This document shows positions 25,110 to 36,366 of a DNA stretch of 64,000 nt, one piece after another (positions within the stretch are counted from its first letter, which is position 1; each line of letters begins with the position of its first letter). The stretch is taken from NCBI GenBank assembly GCA_963585895.1, contig OY757939.1, forward strand, positions 40,196,141-40,260,140. The letters are read 5' to 3'. Made by a program: the position numbers and the translations under genes. This DNA is from Sepioteuthis lessoniana (Eukaryota; Mollusca; Cephalopoda; Myopsida; Loliginidae). The notes beneath the pieces are model-generated. The model worked only from the letters and a program-made list of their open reading frames with translations, searched no databases and was not told where the DNA came from.

Positions 25110-25311
25110 ACCACTCTGGGTTAGAGTAGACCTTAAAGAAATAGCAAAGGGGCGGCACTGCACACTCTCCAGAGCCCCAGAACTGGATCATATGCAGTTT
25201 AGTGTCATAGCCAGGACACACTCTATCAAGTAAGGATGATATTTAAATTATGATTGGCATAAATTACTCTGAAGAATGGAAAGGATTTATCTGACTTCCC
25301 ACCAAGTCAGA

Positions 25312-25682
25312 AAATCTGGTTTATACATATATATTAAACATTCTGTAGATAACATTCTTAAACAAACCTGGGCTTTTTTTTCCATACAGTTAAATGGTTT
25401 CAAGTATTGCAATATAACAGTCATAATTTAACATCAGTCATTTGTTGGCACACTTAGTTTATTCAATTTGACCTATAGATAGGACACTATCAGGTACTAC
25501 CACTCTGGGTCAAAGTGGACCTGGGAGCAATGGCAATGAAGGAGTACTTCATATTCCCCAAAGCTCTAGCATTACTGGAGCCTCATCATCAGATTGTTTA
25601 ATGTCATATCCAGGACACAAGTTGGGAAAGGGTCTCATCTCTCTGCAGTCAGTGTATTCTACAGCCCCAGTCGACTGGGCTA
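25312..25682 (-). repeat. rpA retroposon, tail truncated, 8-bp duplication
   Basis: Bounded by AAGTCAGA (25304-25311 and 25683-25690). It begins at TGGTTTATACATATATATTA, about 50 bp inside the normal tail. It ends at the full palindrome GCCCCAGTCGACTGGGC (25664-25680). The 70-codon open frame over its end is incidental. Confidence 0.85.
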
Positions 25683-25690
25683 AAGTCAGA

Positions 25691-26695
25691 TTTGAGATGA
25701 CGTCATTTTATAGTGGTGGTAGGAGCATGGACAAATTGAGACTTATGCATGGCCATCAGAAAAAAAAAAGCTTAATCCACTCTGCATTCTTTTTTTTAGG
25801 AGCACCTAAGTAAGCATTGGCTAAGTGGATGGCCCTCTGGGATATCAATATGTAATATCACCACTGTGAATAGTGTGTGAAGAATTTTATGCTTGTACAC
25901 AGTAAGGAAATAGGCATCATCAGGTTGTGACAAGTCCATTGAAAGGACATGAGGAGTACAAAGAGGTTAAGTGACTTACTGACCCAAGAACTAAAAACAA
26001 AAATGACATGAAAGAACTTCAGTTTCTTCTGCCCTCAATCTTTGTTATTTCTATCACTGCTGCCACCACCATTTCAAGAGACTGAACTAATAAATTTGTA
26101 CAAGTGAGTGAACATAATTATTGGACAATCTCTTTAGCATTCTGAAATCAATTTACATCCAGTGTATAAAATTTAATTCTTTTCTCATGGTGCAAATAAA
26201 ATTTCAGACAAAGAAAAATTCAGAGTTGCAGATATGGAATTAAAACAGTGGGTCATATTTATACCATCTTGTCTTATGGATCATATAATATACAAATTCA
26301 GGTGAATGCTGTTACAGTGAGTAAACAGAAAAGTATCTCAAGAAGGAATCCAGAAAATTTATTATATAAATTTTTTTTTACTTTAGCTCGAATAAACACC
26401 TAATTAATAGCTATTCATAAATGGTTACGAACATCTTTATACGTCTGCTAAGTGAAGAAAAAACATAATGGAAGAAGAGAAAATAACTGTATTAAGATAC
26501 TATGATAATAAATGGGGGAAAAAGTACACTGGATATAATTGGTAATACTGTGAATATAGTAGTAGAAAATATAAGCAAATTTACCATTTAGAGGCCAAAG
26601 AGATTATTTGGTGTATTAAGTTAAAAAGAAGAAACGAAAAATTTTTTAATTTTCAACATTGAATAAAATATTTACCATTTTCTTCCACCATCTTT
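25691..26695. other. Unassigned sequence
   Basis: Moderately AT-rich. Positions 25690-26060 are less so, but show no sustained open frame or known repeat. Confidence 0.35.
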
Positions 26696-26699
26696 TGCC

Positions 26700-27036
26700 A
26701 TTTTCCCAGTGAGCAGTGCTTAGAATCTGCTGATTGTATTCCCACTACAGAGGGGTAAGACTCCTCAAAAAGGGGTATGACACTAAACTGCATCTGATGA
26801 TGAGGCTCGTTTCAGTTCTGGAGCTCTGACTGAGTGTGGAGTACCTCTTTATTGTCATTAATCTCAAATCTACTGATCTGGAGTGATAGTACCTGCTAGG
26901 GTCCCATACTGGGCCGAATAGATTTGTTTGAAAATTATTTGTATTTGATAGGAATACTTGATGCCATATTGTATTAAGAATAATTACTTAAAGCCGTAAT
27001 TGTTTATTAAAGATTATTATTAGTTATAAGGCTGAA
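26700..27036 (+). repeat. rpB retroposon
   Basis: Starts CCAGTGAGCAGTGCTTAGAA (end degraded). Then GGAGTGATAGTACCTGCTAG, then modules ending at AAAGATTATTATTAGTTATA. No tail. Confidence 0.75.
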
Positions 27037-27157
27037 AGATAATATTGGAATGCTTTAAGAGCTCAAGTTTCTTGTTTGAAATCCTGAGATGTCCTTCTTT
27101 TAGACTTGTTGCTTAACTAGGGTATAGAGTTCAGTTTAACCAATAATTTTACTTATT

Positions 27158-27230
27158 TCCCTGACCTGGATTGGTAGTACCTATTAGGGTACCATCTATG
27201 AGTCAAATAGATATGTTTAAAAATTATCTT
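27158..27230 (+). repeat. rpB fragment
   Basis: CCTGACCTGGATTGGTAGTA then CCTATTAGGGTACCATCTAT and GAGTCAAATAGATATGTTTA. Confidence 0.6.
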
Positions 27231-27384
27231 TTATCTTTGTGTCAATGCAAAGAACAAATCAAGGTACTTTTTGTAGTCTTTTAGAGAAGTGAAATTTGTT
27301 TCTAAGATAATTCTGCAAATAAATGCTAACCTGATGAATAACAGCAAGCAGGTAAAAACTTCTTAGCCAAGTTTCAAACTGATG

Positions 27385-27682
27385 GAAGTGCTTGTGGTGT
27401 AATGCTTATCATTGGAAACAAACATACCAACCAGAGTTCAAATCCTGAATGAGGCCATGTGCATTTCACATATTGTTAATACTCTTGAGAAAAGTATTAA
27501 TCCAACTAGTCTCTTTCCAGCTATGGGTAAATAGTAGGGCAGACTAGCTCTTTAACTTTGGCATGGCAACCAGTCAGTCAAGGAGTAAAACTGTGAATTT
27601 AAGTGAGTTCAACTCCACTTAAAAATTGACTGTGTTGTATCTTGCTTGTGCAGAAGAGTTAGGTAAATACATACACTATCAT
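27385..27682 (+). repeat. SINE1
   Basis: Head GTGCTTGTGGTGTAATGCTT and GAGTTCAAATCCTGAATGAG (B-box-like). Body CTTTCCAGCTATGGGTAAAT. Tail ATTGACTGTGTTGTATCTTG then GCAGAAGAGTTAGGTAAATA. Confidence 0.8.
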
Positions 27683-27825
27683 CTCTTAGCTAATTTTAGA
27701 TGCTTTTCATTGACTGCAGTCATCATTAATTGGATTAATTGTGAAGCAATAGTTGTTTGAATCAAAAGATTTGCTTCTCTGGAATGAACTCTGAAGTAGA
27801 GGACTGCATCACATTCTTTTATAAC

Positions 27826-28440
27826 CCCTCTATTGACAGGGTTTAGAATACACTGACTGTATGTCCTGAAGAGGAGGTGCCCGTGGTGTAATGGTTATCG
27901 TCGCAGGATGTGGACATGGCGACATGAGTTCAAATCCTGGACCTGACTGAATGCATTTTACATAGCACTGATACCCTTGGGAAAGGTATGAATCCAAATA
28001 TTCTCCCTCCAGCTATGGGTAAATAGTAGGACAGACTAGGTTCTTCAGCCTTGGTGAGGCATCTAGTCTAGGAGAAGGAAACCTCTGAATTCAAACCTGT
28101 TAAACTCTGCTTAAAAATTGACCTTGTATCATATCCTGCCCGAGCGGAGGGGTTGGTAAATATGGTATGTCCTGAAAGGGAGTAAGACCCTGTCCCTGGA
28201 AAGGTGCCCAGAGTATGACCCTAAACTGTATCTAGTGGTGAGTTTCCAGTTCTGTAGCTTTGGGGAGTGTGGAGTACACTTTCATTGCCATTACTCCCAG
28301 GTTCACCGACCTGGAGTAGTAGTACCTGTGAGAGTCCTGTCTATGGTTTAAATATGTTAAAAAATTATTCACATTTGATAGGAATACTTGATATTATGTG
28401 CAAAAACTCTTAAGAAACTACATACAAAAAAATATGAATG
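27826..28440 (+). repeat. rpB retroposon interrupted by SINE1
   Basis: Start CTATTGACAGGGTTTAGAAT. After the SINE1 it resumes at CTGAAAGGGAGTAAGACCCT and runs to the partial tail side with AACTCTTAAGAAACTACATA and ATATGAATG. Confidence 0.8.
27871..28164 (+). repeat. SINE1, well preserved, 12-bp target duplication
   Basis: Flanked by GTATGTCCTGAA at 27859-27870 and 28165-28176. Head GGTGCCCGTGGTGTAATGGT, B box GAGTTCAAATCCTGG. Body CTCCCTCCAGCTATGGGTAA. 3' end CATATCCTGCCCGAGCGGAG then GGGTTGGTAAATA. Confidence 0.92.
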
Positions 28441-28581
28441 TGCCATTTATTTTCCCTACTTGCTTGTCAATATTTATTAAATATCATAATGTATTATTTT
28501 CCATTATCTGAATATAAGCAATTTTTTTTTAAAATGAAAATATCAGTATTTAATTTAACTTTACAGTTTTTAAGTAAGGTA

Positions 28582-28766
28582 CAAGGATTGGCTGAAAAAT
28601 TCATAGACTGACCAAGATACACATGGAATGTGACCAAATAAGGTTTATCTTTCAACAGAGTCTACCTTATATGACACACTTCTTCCATTGATGTTGCAGT
28701 ACTTTGATTCCATTGGTAAAAAAATCATCAGATATGATGTCATCATATGAACTTTGAGCCTACCCT
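28582..28766 (-). mobile_element. MITE-M copy 2
   Basis: Inverted relative to the other copies, with TA on both sides. Ends CAAGGATTGGCTGAAAAATT and CTTTGAGCCTACCCTT. Interior ACCAAATAAGGTTTATCTTT and AGATATGATGTCATCATATG match the family landmarks on the minus strand. Confidence 0.8.
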
Positions 28767-28902
28767 TATATCTAAAATAGCACCTTATTCATATGTAACG
28801 ACTATTCTAGCAATTTAACTTGGAGTATTTCTCTTGTTGTTAAATCTTATTTGCATCTGACTAATAACATAATTGCATATCTTTATTGAAAAAAAAAAGA
28901 TA

Positions 28903-29217
28903 CAGTATTTGACAGCATATATTTTTTTTTTACTAAAAGTATCCTTTAAAATTCCCCTGTGTCTTATGTGCCATACGTAGGTTTACAATTTGCAATAGAT
29001 GGCTGAAATTAGCTACCAGGTAACTCCTATTAATTTAGACTTTAGAGTAACTGTCATATATCTATTGTCATTATTTAAAATAAATAATGCAGATTAGAAG
29101 TGTTATCATTGACAATATTCATTATATTAATTTCATCACATTTAATATTAGTATTTTGTTTTTTTCTTGATTTGCCCAGTTGGAATTGGGGTGTGTCTTA
29201 TATGCTGTCAAATACAG
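28903..29217. mobile_element. pogo-like MITE with 19-bp inverted ends
   Basis: CAGTATTTGACAGCATATA at left and its exact reverse complement at right (29199-29217), with TA duplications at 28901-28902 and 29218-29219. The 315-bp interior is AT-rich and non-coding. TA target and CAGT ends fit the Tc1/mariner/pogo superfamily. Confidence 0.85.
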
Positions 29218-29345
29218 TAATTTGACAACTTGTATACAAAATAAGAATGAAGGTTGGCAAAATATTTTGATAGTATTTATATCAGTCCTTACATATGTTA
29301 CAGCTTATAATAATAACTAATTTTATGAATCATATAGATGTATTT

Positions 29346-29608
29346 ACTAACCCTTCCATATAAGCAAAAAGGTCAATTTTTTAAGCAGTTTAACTGGCTT
29401 GAATTCAGTTTTCCTTCTCTTAGACCAGTTGCCATACCAAAGTTAAAGAGCCCAGGCTGGCCTACTATTTCCCCATAGTTGTAGAGAAAATAGTTAGATA
29501 CATAACTATACCAAAGGTATTAGCACAATGTGAAATGCAAACAGCTTCATTCAGGATTTGAACTCAGGTTGCTATGTTTATTTCCAACAATGATAACTAT
29601 TACACGAG
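29346..29608 (-). repeat. SINE1
   Basis: Minus-strand copy. Tail complement TTTACTAACCCTTCCATATA, body complement CTATTTCCCCATAGTTGTAG, head complement CAGGATTTGAACTCAGGTTG and TAACTATTACACGAGTGCCT. Followed by an A tract (29621-29650). Confidence 0.82.
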
Positions 29609-29618
29609 TGCCTCTACC

Positions 29619-29653
<35 letters not shown>

Positions 29654-29675
29654 AAGTATACACAAAATGTTAATT

Positions 29676-30052
29676 GATCACTGATTTTAAAAGCATGATA
29701 ACCTGTCTAGAATTATTTTATGCCAAAAGGATAAGGAATATACATCGTACATTCATACTTTGTTTTTTTTTCTCTTGCAAATGGACTTATTAAATGCAAA
29801 TAATTTGGAAACAGATCTAACCCACAGATCAGATCTTAATAGGTATGACCACTGTGGGTTAGAGTGGACCTGGGAATAATGACAATAAAAGGGTACACCA
29901 CATTCCCCAGAGCCCCAGAACTGAAGCCTCACCATTAGATGCAGTTTAGTGTCATATCCTGGACACTCACTTTTTTTGGGAGGGAGGAGGGATCTTACCT
30001 CTGCGGGGAATAAAATCAATGTATTCTAGGTCCTGTTGACACAGTGCGGTTA
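29676..30052 (-). repeat. rpB retroposon
   Basis: Tail side ACTGATTTTAAAAGCATGAT, then GGGTTAGAGTGGACCTGGGA, CACCATTAGATGCAGTTTAG and the end ATTCTAGGTCCTGTTGACAC. Confidence 0.8.
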
Positions 30053-30118
30053 ATCACTCAGAGGTTGCTTTTAAAACAAATAAATGTTAAGCTTTATACA
30101 GGTTAAAATAAAATTGAT

Positions 30119-30947
30119 TGGTTTGGTTTTATGGCATATCAACCATTGTAGGTTATTCAAAGCCAAATACTGTTCATACATATATGTGAATATATATGAT
30201 TTGTAAACATTTTGTTGATAAAATTTTTAAATGAGCCTGAGCTTGTTTTTTTTTGTACACTGTGAAGTGGTTTCAAGTATTGCTATGTAACAGTAACAAT
30301 TCAATATCAGTCATTTGTTTGCACATTTAAATAAACATAGATATATAATTTCTAAGTGAATAGTTCATAGGTAATTTCATTTTTAAATAAATTTGAACTA
30401 ATTTGTTAGCACACTAATATTGCTATTGTTTCTACACAGTTAAATGGTTTCAATCATTGTTATCTAACACTTATGATTATATTCAATATCAATCATGTGT
30501 TTACAGACAGTGAAATAGTTACAAGTATTGCTATCTAATTATTCTATTTAACACTATTCATTCATTTGCACACAGTCGAATGGTTTCAAGCCAATAATTC
30601 AATTTAGGCACACAGAGTTTCAAGCATTGCTATTCAACACTAATAATTCTATTCAACATTACTCACTCATTTGCACAGTTAAATGGTCATAGAGTTCTAT
30701 TTCTAACAATCTGATTTAACATAAGTCATTTGTTTGCACATTGACCTATCAGGTGTTACCAATCAGTCAGAGTGGACCTGGGAGCAATGGCAATAAAGGG
30801 GTACTTCATATTTTCCAAAGCTCCAGGGCTGGAGCCTTGCCATCAGATGGTTTAATGTCATATCGAGGACACTCATTGGTGGTGAGAGTCTTACCTCACT
30901 GCAGAGATGCAGTTAGTATATTCTACAGCACCAGTCGACTGGGCTGT
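30119..30947 (-). repeat. rpA retroposon, full length with long module array
   Basis: An 829-bp copy bounded by near-identical 11-mers (ATAAAATTGAT at 30108-30118, ATAAAACTGAT at 30948-30958). Tail TTTTATGGCATATCAACCAT. About six degenerate modules of 60-75 bp around TTTGCACACAGTTAAATGG / TTTCAAGTATTGCTA (30255-30700). Then TCAGAGTGGACCTGGGAGCA and the palindrome AGTCGACTGGGCT. Confidence 0.88.
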
Positions 30948-31282
30948 ATAAAACTGATATTTCATAAATCATACTATAACCATGTTTGTATAGTTGAAAT
31001 AATTTTAAAGAATAGCACATGCATGTTCTGTACAGCTTAGTCTACTCTTAAAAATAAATCATTTTTGGTTAAAGCTTTTAAGGAAGCCACAGATACGAAA
31101 AAAAAATTTAGGGTTCTAATTTAATAATAGTCCAGACAGTACAAACTATACAAATGGGAACAGAAAAAATAGTTTTTTTTTTTTGTTTATGCTTAAAACA
31201 TCTGTGATATTTTTGTAATGCTTTTATTTTCTATCTTTTAAAAATAGTAAAGTATTAGTTTTCAGTCAGTGCTAATATACAT

Positions 31283-31491
31283 TAATGGAAAATAAAATTG
31301 CAACACCAAATTTTGACTGGGGTAAGCAAATTGGGGTGGGATGGGAAACAGAGTAATGTTGATTCACCTCTTATTTTAGAACCTGTGTACATATTGATCT
31401 TTATAGGTGATAATTTATAATCCAGTTATATTACCTGTATATTCAATTGCAACTAAATTGAAATGCACAGTGTTATATTATTTTCCATCAG
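31283..31491. mobile_element. Possible small inverted-repeat MITE
   Basis: AATGGAAAATAAAATTGCAA at left and ATATTATTTTCCATC at right form a partly inverted pair of about 12 bp, with CAACAC/GTGTT continuing the match imperfectly. No clear target duplication. Confidence 0.35.
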
Positions 31492-32686
31492 TACATCTAA
31501 CAATTTTATGATCATTTTATTTAATATAGATGTTTTGAGGATGGAAGAAATGTAACAAACTATAATGTAGTTAATTATTTCAATATTCATTTGCACTATC
31601 GGAATTCAAAATATGAAACAAAAAAAACAAAAAAAAAAACAAAACATAATTGCGGTCACTGAAATTGATAATTTTAAGTGTCCCCTCCCCCAGAGTTACT
31701 TTTATCCTTTAATAGACAGTTTTTAAAATTAATCATATGCAGTGAAATTATACTGTAGTATTATTTTGAAAGAACAAACTACATCAATAAGCCAAAATAT
31801 AATTGTTATATTTAGTTGAAGTGGAAGCAGAATACATCAAAATGTTCAATATCAGATTAGATACCCTGTATAGTCGGTGGTTGGGTCATATATATACATT
31901 AATCTGCCAACAATATTGGCTATTTATACTAAAGCATATTAGGAGCATTTTAGATACAGCCTGACCGCATGCTTTACAAGATTTTTGTTCAACATATGTA
32001 CGACTACTATTATTATTTTAGATATTTTGGGATGATAAGTATTAAGAGTAAAAACAAACAAGTAAATTCAAAAGCTACTAAAATAAATCACAACTACCTT
32101 TTTCTTGCAAAACAAGTAAGGCTGGTTTTGAGAGATCAATGCAGTCGCTAAAAGTGAATAAATAGATTTTAGTTTCAGGTCTATGTAATATGAACCCTGG
32201 ATAAGTATTGAGACTCTTGTGTATATCAATTGGTCTGAAAGAGTTTTTGTTCATTGAATAACCTAATAAAATTACCACTTGAAATAAAATCTTTTCGAAG
32301 AGATGTTTAAAGATTGAAGAGGAAAGAGTCAATTTGTCAGTAAGACTATTTCAATGTTTTCAAATAAAAAAAACGAGAAATGAAATAGAAGAAAGGTTAG
32401 AGGTGAGACCGAGTGCTACTCTCAGTTGTAAAATGCCCGAGATACATAAGGGAAAAACAATATTGCTGACAGATCAATGAAATAGCCTAATATTCTATTG
32501 CAAGATGTAAAAAGCTCAAAATGTTATAGTCATATTCGATTGAAACATTCAGAAGTAGAATTTAACATATCTATACATATGAAATGAATTATATAAATGT
32601 TTTAAGATTTTTTTCTTTTTTAAAATTTTGTTTAAACAGAATCAATCATCTAAATTGTCTTAACTAATTAAAATTTGTTTTGATTT
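31492..32686. other. AT-rich, no feature recognised
   Basis: A/C-rich tract at 31617-31646. Overlapping opposite-strand open frames at 31969-32332 have no recognisable motif. Confidence 0.4.
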
Positions 32687-32687
32687 A

Positions 32688-33218
32688 TTCGTTTAATGGC
32701 ATATCAACTCCTTATGGGTTATCTAATACTGAAATTAGATTCATTTCAAAATGATTATAATCATAACTATTTTTTAAAAATTCCACTTTATAATAATTTT
32801 GTTTGCACATAATTGTATGGTTTCAAGTATTATTTAATACTGATAATTTATACACAATTATATAGTTTCAAGTGAATAATAATGACAGTAATCCTTAGTA
32901 AATCAATTATAGCTTCAAGTAACTATTCTTAATACAAATAATTTGTACAGTTATATATTTCAAGTATTCCTATCTGATACAAATATTTCTTAAATCTATT
33001 TGACCCATAGATAAAGACTTAAACAGATATTACCACTCCAAGTCAGAGTTGACATAGGAGTAATGACAATGAACGGGTACTCCACATTCCCCAAAGCCCC
33101 AGAACTGGAGCCTCAACACTGAATACAGTTTAATGTCATATCCAGGATAGCACTTTAGTGGAGGTCTTACCCCTCTGCAGAGGATACAGTTGGTGTATTT
33201 TAAGCCCTACCAATAGAA
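32688..33218 (-). repeat. rpB/rpA-type retroposon, near full length
   Basis: The tail region TTTAATGGCATATCAACTCC then TTATGGGTTATCTAATAC is intermediate between rpA and rpB. Modules and end are rpB: CACTGAATACAGTTTAATGT and TTTTAAGCCCTACCAATAGA. Confidence 0.75.
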
Positions 33219-33279
33219 TGGATGACAAATTAAAAGGTCGGCAAGTGTGGGCAACATAATAGATATCAGTATAATAAAT

Positions 33280-33402
33280 GGAATTGGTGAACAGAATTCA
33301 AATTCTAGTTGAGGCTTTGGAAAAGCATGAATCCATCTTATCTCCCTCCAGTTATAGGTAAATAGTAGCAAACTGAGTTCTTTAGTTTTGGTAGACTTGT
33401 TT
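33280..33402 (+). repeat. SINE1 fragment
   Basis: ACAGAATTCAAATTCTAGTT, GAAAAGCATGAATCCATCTT and CTCCCTCCAGTTATAGGTAA match SINE1 from the B box to mid-body. Confidence 0.65.
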
Positions 33403-33544
33403 AGGATATTCCTTTGGCTTGTAGACTTCAAGGAAGGCCTGAATCTTTCAACAGATGAAGAAAAAAAATAGCTGATTGGATGGAGATAGGAATTTATAAG
33501 TAAAAATAAATTAAATCTACATCCAAAATTGAATTTTAAAATTA

Positions 33545-33750
33545 AGATGTCCTGTCAGTAGAGTTTAGAATATGCTGACTGTATCCCTTGCAGAGGGATA
33601 CCCACCCACAATTCAATAGGAGCACTTGGTATCATAACTGTGAGCAACTACACAAAAAATGTAAACAAATGTACAATGTATGCAGTTCCCTAATCTCTAG
33701 GCATAAAATAACTCCAGACAGGTTGACATACTGTTAAAATCAAATCAATC
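33545..33750 (+). repeat. rpB retroposon with internal deletion
   Basis: Start GTCCTGTCAGTAGAGTTTAG. Jumps to ACTTGGTATCATAACTGTGA and on to the complete tail CCCTAATCTCTAGGCATAAA, CAGGTTGACATACTGTTAAA and ATCAAATCAATC. Only 0.2 kb, yet both ends are present. Confidence 0.8.
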
Positions 33751-34238
33751 ATTTAAAATTAAGTTATAGGAAACTTACTATTTTTTATATCAAATACAAA
33801 AATCTTAAAATTTATATCTAATAGTTGATTGAAAACAATGATTTTTATTTTCAAAATTGTGTTATTTAAATATCAAGTCTCAATTACTAAAAAACTTTAC
33901 AATCTATATTTAATTCAACACTTCTTTTAAAATCCAACAAGCAAGCAAGATTTATTGTACATTTAAGCTTAAGCTCAATAGTTTGAGTGCAATATCTACA
34001 AAGTTGAATGTTAACAACTAGGTAATGTCTGTTAATAGTAAATCTGCAAGAACAAAGAAAATACTGACTTTGAAGTGCAAGTGCCTTGATCTAAAGCAAC
34101 TTGTCCTTGTCTTTATCTGCAACTCAAATCAGTCTTGGCACACTTTTTAAAGAGCTTTTGTTACTTTGACTAAGATAGCTCAAATGGAAAATTTACAGGC
34201 TTATTTCCTTTGTTAATACAAAGTCTCTCTAACAAGTG

Positions 34239-34279
<41 letters not shown>

Positions 34280-34417
34280 ATATTACAATAAATACTGATA
34301 CTTAATAAATTACCACTACAATAGGCACAACAATTTTGGAAATCTGAAAATATTCTGGAGCATGAAGAGAACTTGATACACCATAACAGTTAATATAATT
34401 ATTAAAAGCACTCCAAT
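33751..34417. other. AT-rich, no gene recognised
   Basis: Contains a (TA)n run at about 34243-34274. No open frame or repeat family identified. Confidence 0.4.
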
Positions 34418-34424
34418 CCCATCT

Positions 34425-34737
34425 AATATGAATGATTATAACATTTCTAGTAATTATTTCTATTTAGTGATAATAACCATTTGTTTGCACACATTTATAT
34501 GTAATACAAATAATTTTCAAGCATATCTATTGAACCCATAGATGAAACCCTAACAGGTACTAACACCCAAGGTCAGAGTTGAGCTGAGAGTAATGGCAAT
34601 GGAGGAGTACTTCATGCTCCCAGAGATCCAGAACTGGATTCTTGCCACCAGATTCAGTTTAGTGTCATACTCAGGACACCCACTTTTTGCTGCAAGGGAT
34701 ATAGTCAGTGTATTCTAAGCCCCAACTGACAGAGGAA
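34425..34737 (-). repeat. rpB retroposon, tail truncated
   Basis: Modules TTTCTAGTAATTATTTCTAT, then TTGAACCCATAGATGAAACC, GGTCAGAGTTGAGCTGAGAG and the end ATTCTAAGCCCCAACTGACA. Confidence 0.75.
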
Positions 34738-35584
34738 AAAATTATCAGGATAAATAGTATGTCATCCTTTTTCAGATAATCCTGTCTATGCGTGTTAAAT
34801 TATTTAGATTGAAGATGAACTAGCCAACTAAGCTTTGTTTGTATACTTGTACCATTATAAATCAGCTTATGAATAGTATAATTTAATTTAAACAACCAAG
34901 AAATGTATCAAGTCTTATACAGAATTAACCAGAGAAAGATTTTCTAATCTTTCAAAACAAAAACTTACATTATTTAAATTGTTCAACAATCTCCTGATAG
35001 CTTTGATTTTATTTAACTGATTTTATCAAATCATTTCTTTATCTAGTTCACGGACAAATGTAGTTGTGTACATTAGTAAAGATGTTAATTATAGATAATA
35101 AATTATTTGTTAGTTATATAAAATAATTATTGCTTTTTAAATACACCTTGAATTTTACATTCACTTATATTCTGCAATTCATGAAAGAATGATTTTTTTT
35201 TAAAGTGGCTTAAACAAAGAACTTATTTCTTAGAATGCAGGATTTTCAGTGATACAGCATTCAATATTTAGAAAGCAAAAGAATATTAAAAATAGTAACA
35301 GAATTTTATTACAATTTTTTTTATAGCATCTATTTTTCTTTTAATTTAGAAATTAAGATCAAATTTTGCTTGAGTGATCAAATAACCCTTTTGAACCTGT
35401 AAGCCTGATATTTTAATATTTCCAACTCAGGGACATCATCTTGGATTTACTAATAAAAGCTTTCTATAGCATTTATTTTACAGCTTTTCTTTTAATGGAA
35501 TGATAGGATAATTCTAAATAAAGATATGTATATTCAAGGAGTGTTTTGTGTTTTATTTTTGTTTTATAGTGAATTTTGTGAAAT
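34738..35584. other. AT-rich, no feature recognised
   Basis: No convincing open frame, repeat or RNA feature. Confidence 0.4.
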
Positions 35585-35585
35585 A

Positions 35586-36366
35586 ATTGGTTGATTTTAA
35601 TGGCATATCAACTAGTCTGATGTTATTTTATGCTTAAAGGTTAGGGAATTGCACACATTGTACATTTATATTTACACGTTTTTGTGCAGGTGTTTCTTTT
35701 TTTTTGCCACACAGTTATGATATCAAGTATTTCTATCCAATACAAACAATTTGCACAAAGTTGTTTGGTCTCAAATTAACTATTTCTATTCAATAATAAT
35801 CATTTGTTTGCACATAGCTATATGGTTTCAAGTAACTAATAATAGGTTTAGTTTCTTTTGTTTCATGGCATATCAATCAAACTTTACAGGTTATTTAATG
35901 CCAAAGCCATCCTTGTAAATGAACAGCAATAATACTATTTAATACATGTCGGGGGGAATAAGGGGCTCATGTCTTTCCCAAGGGTATTTGTCCAAAAGTT
36001 AACATAAAAGTACAACTAGAGTTTGAACTCGCTTCAAGACTGCAGTCCAGCCCTTTAGCCATTAAGCCACATAGACTCCCCATAATTAATAATGATAATA
36101 TTAAATAATTATAGCTTTAAGTAACAGTTATTAATATCAATAATTTATACAAATATATGGTGTCAAGTATTGAATAATTTTCAAACAGATCTATCTGATC
36201 TATAGATGGCAACCTAATATGCTACCAATCCAGGTCAAGTTGGATGTGGGAGTAATGAAGATTTCTAGAACTGAAGCCTCACCATCAAATGCAGTTTAGT
36301 GTCATACAGAGAACATCCATTTAAAGGGGTGAGGTCTTACCCGTCTTAGGCAAAGGTAAGCCGTTA
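35586..36366 (-). repeat. rpB retroposon interrupted by SINE4
   Basis: Tail side GGTTGATTTTAATGGCATAT at left. After SINE4 the module TAATTATAGCTTTAAGTAAC resumes, followed by GATCTATCTGATCTATAGAT and CACCATCAAATGCAGTTTAG. The end is degraded near AGGTCTTACCCGTC. Confidence 0.75.
35848..36083 (-). repeat. SINE4
   Basis: rpA-like tail at left (TTTCATGGCATATCAATCAA, CAGGTTATTTAATGCC). Then ATCCTTGTAAATGAACAGCA, GGGGGGAATAAGGGGCTCAT, and the head complement GAGTTTGAACTCGC and TAGCCATTAAGCCACATAGA. Confidence 0.78.

Larger units (their letters stand above)
24250..25235 (-). repeat. rpB retroposon interrupted by an rpA
   Basis: The left part (24250-24477) runs from the tail side through a (TA)n tract at 24346-24400 to GGTACTACCACTCT. 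The right part resumes at 25110 with ACCACTCTGGGTTAGAGTAG and continues to TTTAGTGTCATAGCCAGGAC. The palindromic end is lost. Confidence 0.8.

Noticed and set aside
24470..25117. rpA as a hAT element, because three copies show 8-bp duplications
   Set aside because: Other copies have 11-12 bp duplications, and the ends are not inverted repeats of each other.
30255..30700. CRISPR-like or satellite array
   Set aside because: The modules are degenerate, lack unique spacers of equal length, and belong to a dispersed retroposon in an animal genome.
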